64,000 nt of DNA from Lasiosphaeria ovina. Lineage: Eukaryota > Ascomycota > Sordariomycetes > Sordariales > Lasiosphaeriaceae. The notes under the pieces are model-generated. The model was not told the origin of the DNA, did no database searches, and saw only the letters and a program-made list of their open reading frames with translations. Where the stretch lies: assembly GCA_033439765.1 (NCBI GenBank), contig JAULSN010000001.1, positions 3,348,001 to 3,412,000 on the forward strand, written 5' to 3'. The translations under genes and the position numbers were made by a program. Below are positions 24,520-33,241 of the stretch, in pieces; within the stretch, counting starts at the first letter, position 1; every line of letters starts with the position of its first letter.

Positions 24520-25304
24520 ACAGACAGATAGAGAGTGAGAAAGCGCGCGAGAGAGAGATGGCTCTTTTTCGCCGCCTTTCTTTTGTTACTTTCGTTCTTC
24601 GTTTGGAAGGCTTGCTTTTGCTCTTTACTTTTTTTGAATGACTACGCATTATACTTTGACCCGGCGCCTCCCGTGACCAGCGTGGCTGCCCCTTGCCCCT
24701 TTTGCCCAGTCGTGGTCCGTCCTTTTGTGTTGGTCTGAACAGGATCTAGCCTGACCCTGTTGTTGGTTCAGTCGGTTGTAGACTGTTTTTGTGTTTGTCT
24801 CGTGTCGTGGCTACGAGTGCCACCCGGTGTGATTGCGCAGAACGAAGAGAGGGGAGTTGGCATGCTTTTTTCCCCTTTTTCTTTTTGTGGGCAACGGTGT
24901 ATGTATTAGATGGTAGATGGGAACGAGATGGTGTGGATGGATGAAGCGTTTTTTTTTTTTTTGGGTGGGGATGGGGGCGGAAGGGGGACTAAAATTGAAT
25001 TCAAGGCGAAGATGAGAATCAAAAGAGTTGTAGAAGCCATCCAGTTAGTTTCTGGGTCTGAGATGGGCTTGTTTACTTCTAGGATAACGGATACACAAGC
25101 AGGCAATTCTCGCATCAGGTAGTGATAATCAATGCAAGTTCGCTGATGCGATGGATGTGGTGGCGGTTCAGAGAACACGATGAGTTGGAAAGTGGGTTGG
25201 TTATACATATTCTTTGTTTTGGGCGATTGGCATTATCTATATTCCGTACATTGCTACGTACCCGAGGTAGCTATAAACACTACCAGGGGCCTCTGTCTGT
25301 CTCT
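24520..25304. other. Convergent intergenic region (myo1 / pfa4)
   Basis: About 780 bp holding the 3' flanks of two converging genes. T-rich tracts and a 13-T run near 24950 are present. No coding or RNA feature seen. Confidence 0.55.
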
Positions 25305-26903
25305 CTAGTCCTCTCCGCCGTCCGTGGTCCGGACTTTTCTCCGGCGTATCAGCTCGGCGAGGGGAACTTCGTCGTCGTCGTCGTCATCGTCGAGTTCAAT
25401 GACTCGCTGCTCTTCTTCTACTTTCTGGAGTCTAGCAGCGAACGGCCGCGCGTCGTCCTCTTCTTCGGCATCCTCGTCAACACCGTAGTCCCACAGCGTG
25501 TTGGATTCAGAGTCTTTCCACGCCTGTCCCGCTCCTCCGTCTCCGCCGTCACTATCGTAGTCGTCGTAGTCTTCGTCGTTGTCGGGCTGCTCCTCGAGCT
25601 CGGCCATGATGTCGTCGTTGTCCTCACCGTGAATCGGCCCCGCCGGCGCCGGCCGCTGGTGGCCTCGGCGTATTAGGTCCGCCTGCTGGCGCGCCGCGAA
25701 CGCCGCCTTGGTCTCCTCGCCGCTCAGAGCTGTTGATGATGCCGCTGCTACTGCTGCGGCGTATTTTTCGGCCGCCGGCCACACCCCCCGCGCGCTCCGG
25801 CGCAGCTTCTCCGGGTCCGGCGGCGGCCACATGCCTGCGCGCGAGTTGAACCCGTTCTCCTCCCACTCCCAGCCCCAGCCGCGGCCGCGGCCCGAGGCGT
25901 CGACGACGGGCCCGCCGGCCCACGGCAGGAACCACTTCAGCGCGTTGCGCGTGCCCATGCCCTGCGCCATGTTGGCGAACACGCCGATGTCGTAGGGGTA
26001 CTCGACGCGCGGGATGATGGGGTCCGTGTCTTGCCAGAACGCCTGGCGGCGGGAGCGGGGTTTGCCGTTGTTGTCGTCGTCATCGTCAGACTCCGAGTCG
26101 TCTTCGCGGTCGTGGCGCTGCTGGCGGGCCAGCACGGCCTCGTGGCGCTCCACCTCCCAGTCCTCAATCATGGTGGCGTTGAGGACCCAGCCGCGGGCGG
26201 TGGTGAAGAGCAGCAGGCCCAGGGCAATGGCGGTGCCGCTGCCGACGAGCGAGACGGCCGTTAGTAGGACTAGGTGCGGCAGCGTCGGCCCCAGGTAGGC
26301 CGGCAGGTGGCGGTCGGACCAGATCATGGCCATGCGCTCCCACACGAAGCTGCCAAGCACCCACAGCGACAGGTTCGTGAAGACGAGGAAGCGCAGGAAG
26401 TACGGGAAGGTCTGCATCGACACGCAATTGCCCGTCCACGGGCAGTGGTGGTCCATCTTGGGGATGCAGCGCCCGCAGTGGCGGCAGTGGTGGGCGCGCA
26501 GGGGCTTTGGGGCGCGGCATTTCTTGCACCATCGGAGGGTAGTGGTAATAGTAGTTGTTGTTTCTGTGGTGGTGGTGGTGGTGGTGGCCGTCGTCGTCGT
26601 CGAGGCAGGACGATATTTTTCGGATTCGGCGGAAGGAGTCGGATCATGCGGATTTGGAGGGGGATAGCGGCCCGGCTCGACGGTGCACGCCTTGTAGTAG
26701 GTCCACCACAGACAAGCCAGGAGGAGGTTGAAGATGACAGACTCGGGCGTTCTCAGGGGGCCCGGGGCGAGGTCGGGAGCCGTGTAGAAGAGCAGCTGCG
26801 AGACGTAGCCGAGGAAGCCAATGAGCAGGCACACGCCGGGCACGGCCAGGGCCTGCAGGCCTGGCGCCGTCGTCGACGGGCCCGTCTTGAGGCTGCTGGT
26901 CAT
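25305..26903 (-). CDS. pfa4: Palmitoyltransferase Pfa4 (DHHC family)
   Basis: Endoplasmic-reticulum S-palmitoyltransferase; yeast Pfa4 palmitoylates the chitin synthase Chs3 so that it can leave the ER. Single exon, 532 aa. Two N-terminal spans (about 18-38 and 56-78) are followed by the Cys-rich domain: WCKKCRAPKPLRAHHC, then HCGRCIPKMDHHCPW with catalytic DHHC at 151-154, then the NCVSMQTFPYFLRFL stretch, and two more spans up to about residue 235. The N-terminal pattern LAVPGVCLLIGFLGYVSQ and the TYYKACTVEPGRYPP motif mark it as Pfa4 rather than Pfa3 or Akr1. A threonine-rich insert (about residues 101-121) precedes the Cys-rich domain, and the C-terminal third is unusually acidic (runs of Asp around 500-520). 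A possible functional link to uap1 through chitin synthesis is inference only. Confidence 0.92.
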   Translation of the reverse strand: MTSSLKTGPSTTAPGLQALAVPGVCLLIGFLGYVSQLLFYTAPDLAPGPLRTPESVIFNLLLACLWWTYYKACTVEPGRYPPPNPHDPTPSAESEKYRPASTTTTATTTTTTTETTTTITTTLRWCKKCRAPKPLRAHHCRHCGRCIPKMDHHCPWTGNCVSMQTFPYFLRFLVFTNLSLWVLGSFVWERMAMIWSDRHLPAYLGPTLPHLVLLTAVSLVGSGTAIALGLLLFTTARGWVLNATMIEDWEVERHEAVLARQQRHDREDDSESDDDDDNNGKPRSRRQAFWQDTDPIIPRVEYPYDIGVFANMAQGMGTRNALKWFLPWAGGPVVDASGRGRGWGWEWEENGFNSRAGMWPPPDPEKLRRSARGVWPAAEKYAAAVAAASSTALSGEETKAAFAARQQADLIRRGHQRPAPAGPIHGEDNDDIMAELEEQPDNDEDYDDYDSDGGDGGAGQAWKDSESNTLWDYGVDEDAEEEDDARPFAARLQKVEEEQRVIELDDDDDDDEVPLAELIRRRKVRTTDGGED

Positions 26904-27573
26904 GTCGGGAGTGTGCTGCGATCCATGTGGCGTTGCAACTTTCCAAGCTAGAATTCGGCCGGACTTTGTTGTTCTGGGTTAGCTCAGGGCAGTTGTGACG
27001 TTCTGGTTTAAAATAAATCCAGCTTCGGTACGCAGTGGCAGCCTAACGTGGACATTGGAGGGATGGACGCGTTACAGCGCGGCACGGGCACAAAACGTCG
27101 TCACAACCTTGCAGAATAGCTGTGGGGCTTACAGAGGGGCTATTGGGACTGGTTTACGAGGTAAGCCTGGGATTTGGTTGGTGGAGCGGGGGAGCTCCAG
27201 GCTGACCTGATGCAGACGTGGGGTGGGTTCCAGTTGGGTCATTCAGGGGTTGACAGAACAGCCCGAGACCAGTGAGACTGGACTAGGATAGGACAAGGGG
27301 GGCGGGCTGTGCTTGCCGCAATCTGAAGAGTCAGGTACGGAGTAGAAACCGATCTCTAATGACCCCAAAAGTTCCTGCCTCACACTCGTTTTTATCATTT
27401 TTACAATTATGTATATCCGGCGCATTATATCTCACATTTCCAGCGCAATATAGCTTCAAGCGATTTGTTTTGGATACCGAAGTAACACTCTCGCCGCGTC
27501 TCGATTTTGATGTGCCTGGTGCAGGTTAGTAGCGCGACGTTGAAGGGGGATTGAATGGGGATCGTGGTTGCGC
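26904..27573. promoter_or_regulatory. Shared divergent promoter region (pfa4 / GT90 gene)
   Basis: A 670 bp gap between two divergent start codons. It must carry both promoters. No clear TATA box or coding frame; several ATG triplets lie upstream of the chosen GT90 start. Confidence 0.5.
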
Positions 27574-30500
27574 ATGGCGTCCAATTCCAGCCGAGCGTCA
27601 CAGCTCACAGTCCTGTGGTGAGTCTTTATTCTTCTCTGCCATCTTATACAGGGGAGAAGTATAGCTCGAATGTTACCTGGTTAAAGGTACTGACCACTAT
27701 ATTAGTGCTGTGGCTTCGTTTCTATGGCTCGCCCGTAACCTCGAGGGTCATCGGTTGATTGGTAAGTCCACCTATCTGCTTGTCACAACACACAACCGAG
27801 ATTCAACGGCTAGGGACTTCGTAACTAATATGGCAAACAGAGCAGCCTAGGCTTTCGTCTCTGCTGATCCTCTTCATCGCCGGCGTGGCCTCGTTTGCAT
27901 CGAGCTTCTTTGCCGAGTGGCTCCCTGGCGCTAATGGCCGCTTCGACGACGACTTGGGCCCCCTCAAGGTTGCCCGTGCCAACCTGCCCAAGAAGCCCCG
28001 CCGTTACTTTCTGCCCGGCCTCGTCGTCTGCATCGTCCTTCGCCTTGAGCTCTTCCACCGCGTCACCTCCGACCTGCAGTGTTCGAGCCCCGGAATCGAG
28101 GTGTGTTGCCTTCAGTCTCATCTTCTACCCCTTTTTTCCTTTCCTAACGGTCCGCCTGTCTAGGCGTGTCTGCCTCTCGTCGTCCTCTTCTACGAGCTCC
28201 TGCCTGGCCGGAGGAGACGGTCGGGCTCCAAGGAAAAGACCGATGTGGATGACATGGGCCAGACCGGCCTCGAACATGCCCTCGACTTCGTCGGCAGCTG
28301 GATTGGCACCGAGGCCAAGATCCCCCTGACCATTGGCATCCTTGCCTTGGTCTGCGGAACCTACATGGTGTCATCGCATAGTCTCAAGTCCACCTTCTTC
28401 TGCTCGACCCATGACAGCAGCTCCCTTGTTGTTTCCCTCCAGTGGCTCGGCCTCGTGCTCGACGGCATCATGGCCATCCTCTACTGGCGCATTCTCGCCT
28501 GGGCCCGCACCACCAAACACCGGCTCCGGACGTTGAGCGGCATCCTTCTGGCCTCGTCCGTGGCCACCGCCCTTCTGTACCTGTCCTTTCGACTCTTTCA
28601 CCAGGCGAGGCCGATGCACTACCACTTCAGGGGTCTCGGCTCGCTCTACATATTTGACGTCGTCGTTGACGGTTTCGCCTTTTCGGCCTTCTTCATCTCC
28701 ACCGCCCTCATCGTCGCCGAAGCCAGCCCCCTCTCCCTAGCTGGCATCGTCACCTTCCTCTCTGGCCTGCTGCTAGCAGTTCATAAAATATGGCTTCTTG
28801 GGTCTTGGGAGAACGTCTCGTTTTCTGCCACCTACTCCGCCCTGATTCTCATCTGCGTTGGCTTCCCCTTCTTCGTCTACACCAACAATATCCGCTCCGT
28901 CGTCTTCATACACCGAGCCCTTGTGATATTCCTGCTACTCGTCCTTCTCGTTGCTGCCGCCATCTACACCGCCTTCAAGGGACGCGAGACTTTCGGCGAG
29001 CACCCGCTCCAGAGGCTGATATACGACAAAAGAGTGGAAGCCGACAGATGGCGCGTCACTTCTGCAAGAGTCAGCAATTCGCTACCCGTTGCCGTCGAGA
29101 TATACAAAGAGCGTCACGACGGGAGGGCTCCGCCCCCAAAATTTGAAACGTGGTACTACTTTGCGAAAGAGAAAAGCTCAGAGATCCTGGACGACTTCGC
29201 CCAGATACACGACGACATCCTTCCGTTCTGGGGCATGGCGCCCGAAAAGATCCGGCAAAATATTCACCGTGTCGCAGCCGAGCCGGGCATCGCCGTGCTC
29301 AAGATTCGGGGGGGCACCCCAACACACAACATCCGCGCCCATTCGCCCCATCAGGAGGCCATGAGAGACTTGATCGACATGATCAAGCCATTCGCCCAGC
29401 ACCTGCCCGACATGGAGCTTGCCATCAACCTGGATGACCGGCCCAGGGTTTTGGCGCCATGGGAAGACGTCAGCCGGTTCAAGGCCGCGGCAAAACGCAA
29501 CCGGTTGACCAAGCTGCTGCCCGGCCGCTCCGACTCGCGCGACCAGGGCTCTGCTCTGCAGCAGCTCTTTCAGCCCACGGCCGCCGACCAGGTCTCGGCC
29601 GCACACAAGAACTTTACATCTGCCAAAGCCCTAAGGGAAATGGTGGCCCTAACCTGCCCGCCCGGCTCGAAAGCGAGATCGGGTGTCCACTGGGATGTTC
29701 GCGACTTTTGCTACTCTTGCGCGAGGCCGCAGTCCAAGGGCCAATTCTTGAGCGACTGGTCCCTTTCCCAAGACCTGTGTCACCAGTCCGACCTGCTTCG
29801 GCTCCACAGCTTCCACATGACGGCGTCCGAGCTGCGGCCGCTGCAGGAGCTGCTGCCCGTGTTCAGCAGGTCCAAGACTGACAGCTACAGCGATATCCTC
29901 ATACCCATGAGACGGGTTGCCGAGATCCCCGACGGCAAGGGCGGCGAGATCCTCGATGTCAAGTGGAAGAAACTGTACTGGCGCGGAAAGGTAGACCGTC
30001 GGCACCTCAGCCGCGGCCTGCTCCACGGCGGCCACCAGGAGCGGCTCGTCCATGCCTTTAACAATGCCTCGGCCGGCTCCGACACGGTCACGGCCGTGCT
30101 GCCAGTGCCAGTGCCCGGGAACGGAGACAGGTTTGTCTACGGGCAAGTGTCGACGGCCGGGCTAAACGCGCTCCTGCCCGTCGACATTGGCTTCAGCAGC
30201 CGGATCCACAGCGACAGCGAGACATGCAGCGCGAGCAGCACCAACCACCTCGTTGGAGCCGCAAACACCACCGCCGGCAGTGTCCGCGGCAGTTCCGGGC
30301 TGTGCGACGACGCGGCGTCGGTCGCGACCCGACGCCGCCACGAAGCCGAGTTCGGCACCCGGCCCGTAGCCGATCCGCTCCGGTTCCAGTACGTGCTTGT
30401 CATGGACACGGACACGGGCCCGCCGGCCGACTTTCTGCGCACGCTGCGGTCCGGCAGCGTGCCCTTCTACGCCTCCATCTTCCGCGAGTGGTTCACGGAC

Positions 30501-30842
30501 CGCCTGACGCCCTGGGTCCACTTCGTCCCCGTCGACCTGCGGTTCCACGCCCTGCACAGCACGCTCGCCTACTTTGCCGGCGTCTCCATCTTCAACGGCC
30601 CAGCCCAGCAAACCCCCGACGGCCAGCCCGCCAACACCCCCGCCGCCGCCATCATTGACGGTCGTCATGTCAACATGAACCCCCATGACGACGACGCAAG
30701 GTGGATCGCCGACGAGGGCAGGCGCTGGGCCGCCAAGGCCGTCCGCAGGGAGGACATGCAAGTCTATCTGTTTAGGCTGCTGCTCGAGTGGGGCCGCGTC
30801 GTCGACGACCGAAGGGACGAGCTGGCGTTTGTGCTGCAGTGA
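27574..30842 (+). CDS. Membrane-bound GT90 (CAP10-like) glycosyltransferase
   Basis: Family GT90 contains fungal beta-1,2-xylosyltransferases such as cryptococcal Cxt1/Cap10, acting in the Golgi on cell-surface glycans; acceptor and sugar here are unknown. Four exons: 27574-27617, 27706-27761, 27841-28100, 28164-30842, with introns of 88, 79 and 63 nt having clear branch sites (tactgac, taactaat, ctaacgg). Phases close to give 1012 aa beginning MASNSSRASQLTVLCAVASF. The N-terminal third (to about residue 330) has about nine hydrophobic spans. The C-terminal half is the catalytic region: YWRGKVDRRHLS near 724, then RFQYVLVMDTDTGPP near 860 and FREWFTDRLTPWVHFVPVDL, matching the family pattern around the conserved EWF..RL.PWVHYVPV. 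The two short 5' exons are my reconstruction and are the least certain part; an alternative upstream ATG at 27555 would put the first junction out of frame. Confidence 0.85.
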
Positions 30843-31279
30843 GGTTTTGTCTCCCTTTATTTCTTCTCACTCTCTAATGATTATTACCTCTTTGCATGGT
30901 AGGGGGCTGGGGGATTTGTATGTATTGTTCTTTAACTCTCTACCTAAGTAGGTAGTCTTGGATTCTATTTTTGTATAAGAGCTGTTCTGGCTACCTATGT
31001 TGGCTTTTGGAGACGGAAACGGGCAGGATGAGAGTGGCTGGAACGACTAAGAATAATATATATATATATATATATATACCTAGATACCTATATCTATACA
31101 TGAGGTTCTTAAATTCCATTTATTCACTCTCTCGTGGGTGTCATTTCCACATTATCCAATGTTTTCTAGCAGGTAGTCACTGATCGAAGAGACCAGGCTC
31201 TTTCATGCCTCGGTGCTTTCCTTTGCGTCACCACCTATCTAGAAAGAAAAGAAGGGCAACACCAACATCACACGCCGCA
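30843..31279. other. Convergent intergenic region (GT90 gene / MBL-fold gene)
   Basis: About 440 bp with the 3' flanks of two converging genes and a (TA)n microsatellite. No gene seen. Confidence 0.55.
31056..31078. repeat. (TA)n microsatellite
   Basis: About eleven uninterrupted TA units within the convergent 3' region, followed by degenerate ATACCTA/TATC copies. Confidence 0.9.
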
Positions 31280-32336
31280 TCAATCACGCAGCCGCACTTG
31301 CAGAAAAGGATGGTCCGCATACCCCATAGCCCTGACCTGGATCTGCATGCTCTCGAGCACGCGCGCCTTGACACCTGCGCCACCTCCGCCAGAGGGCGAG
31401 TCTTCAATGTCCTGCCCGACAAACGCGCCGTGCGTGCTGCGGAACTCGTACGCCTGCAGTATGTCCCACATGCGCGCGACTTCGCCTGCGTTGAGCGGGA
31501 TCATGTTCGGGATGCTCCACATGAACGCGAAGCTGTTAGCCCCCGCCGGCCGCGCCCGTGCCGTGCCGGCCGCGTCGGCTGCCCAGTTGGCGAGCCCGGC
31601 CGGGGTCGTCATGAGCGTGTCGGCGATTAGCAGGTGCTGGTCGAAGAGGAGGATTACTGCCGGGGGGTTTTGTTAGAAGACGCTGCGGTGGTGGGGAAAG
31701 GGGTAAAGGGGCAAATAGAATAGACTAGACCAGAAAAAAAAAACGCTTACAGCTACCCGGGAAATGGCCGCCGAGCTTGATGGCCATGACGCCCGTGTCG
31801 ACGCCATCGAGCACGATGCGCGTCTCGACGTCCCTAAGAAAGACATACGCATCGTCGTCGGCGCGGCGGGCGATCCACGCGGCGTCGTCGGCAGCGAGGT
31901 ACACGGGGCAGGCGAAGCGGGCGGCCCAGTCGGCGTGCGTCGAGTAGTAGTGCGGGTGCGAGATGACGATGGCATGCAGGCCGCCAAGAGCATCAACGGC
32001 GGCGGCCGTGTCGTCGTCCAGCAGCGTCACGCAGTCCCACAGCACGTTCTTGCCCGAGGGCGTGCGCACCAGCACGGCGCGCTGGCCGATGGCAAACTTG
32101 GGCGCCGTGCTGATGGATATGAGCTGCTGCTTCTTGGGATCTGACGCGAGCGGTGTGAACTCGTTGCGGAACCGCTGCCCGTCCTGCTGCTGCAGCTCGG
32201 CCATGGTTGTGAAGGCCTGTCCAGACGGAGGCGTGTACTGCCGCGGGTCGTCGCAGATGAAGCATGTTGTCAGGACGGCCCGGTCGGCGGTCGGGAACTG
32301 TGTCCCGCACGCGGTGCAGATGAGCAGCGACGACAT
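31280..32336 (-). CDS. Metallo-beta-lactamase-fold protein with N-terminal CxxC pairs
   Basis: Two exons, 32336-31751 and 31656-31280, with a 94 nt intron (gtaagc...ggcag); the junction rebuilds GGHFPGSLILLFDQHLLIADTLM. The product is 320 aa. Near the N-terminus two cysteine pairs, CTAC and CFIC, suggest a small zinc ribbon. The MBL core follows: AIVISHPHYYSTHADWA in place of the usual HxHxDH, then the third-motif His in GGHFPGS, the Asp in LLIADTLM, and a C-terminal STHGAFVGQDIED. The Asp and third His of the canonical first motif are Tyr and Ser, so one metal site is altered. MBL-fold proteins include glyoxalases, nucleases and lactonases; the substrate cannot be named from sequence. It diverges from the ZZ/EF-hand gene. 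Confidence 0.82.
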
Positions 32337-33241
32337 TGTTGGGCCTGTCTGATATGATGTTCTGGTTACTAGGTAGCGGATGGACAGTAATAAGGATGCA
32401 GCTTGGATCAGTCTGGGGAAGAGAAGTAACCTTGAGCTGTCAAGCTCGGAACGATGAAGAAGTGATGGGCTACTAGTAGCCTTTGAAATTTGAGAAGACG
32501 CCTACGGGAAGAATACAGGTAATATCATTGTATTCAAAAAGGTACGAAAATGACAAATTGAATAGAAGAAGAGAGCTACCTTCTAGTTTGGGAAAGACTT
32601 CAAAGCCGTTGGCTCGAAAAAAAGAATCATAGGTCGGACGGAAGACGTGTTCAAAGAGCAGCAATGACAATGAGGGGGCAGAGGGGGACAATTCGCACAT
32701 CCAGCCAAATCGGACTCTTTTACGGAATATTTCAGTTGAGATGCCTCAGCTAGCTGCAAGGACACCCTGAAACGCAAGAACTTTCCTGTTAACATTTGTT
32801 ACCATTCTCCAGTGTAGACTGTATAGAAGTAAGAGTCGGTTGATGAATGAAACGAGAAGAGAACCGCCTTATTCCGTTCCTACCCTACTGAGAGAGTTGA
32901 GGTTGGTCACCAGACACAAAACCCTAACCCTGGCGCTGCGCCGTTGGCGGCATGCATGTCTCAAAAAAATGCGGCAACGACGAACGACGCCAACAAGGAT
33001 GGATGGATCACCGAGCTCCATCGAAGCCGCCAGTCGGTTTGTCGGTTATCACCCGGCGCCCCAGAGGTCAGCCTGCAACCTTGTGCTACGAGCTCAAGTA
33101 ATTCCCGTCTTCTTCGCCGGCCATCGACAAACACACGACATCTACTACCAATAATTACCAGGCACCTTAGTACGGCCGTAGTTTGGCAGCATCTGTTAGG
33201 TCTCGACGTCGGCCGCCAACCATGATGACGGAGCAGGCATC
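32337..33241. promoter_or_regulatory. Divergent promoter region (MBL-fold / ZZ-EF-hand genes)
   Basis: A 905 bp gap with both promoters. An ATG at 33222 opens an 18-codon frame that runs past the chosen start at 33242 in another frame and stops at 33278, a potential overlapping upstream ORF for the ZZ/EF-hand gene. No other feature seen. Confidence 0.5.

Noticed and set aside
31056..31078. (TA)n run considered as a replication origin or telomere-like element
   Set aside because: Too short and lies in an ordinary convergent 3' region; no supporting motifs.
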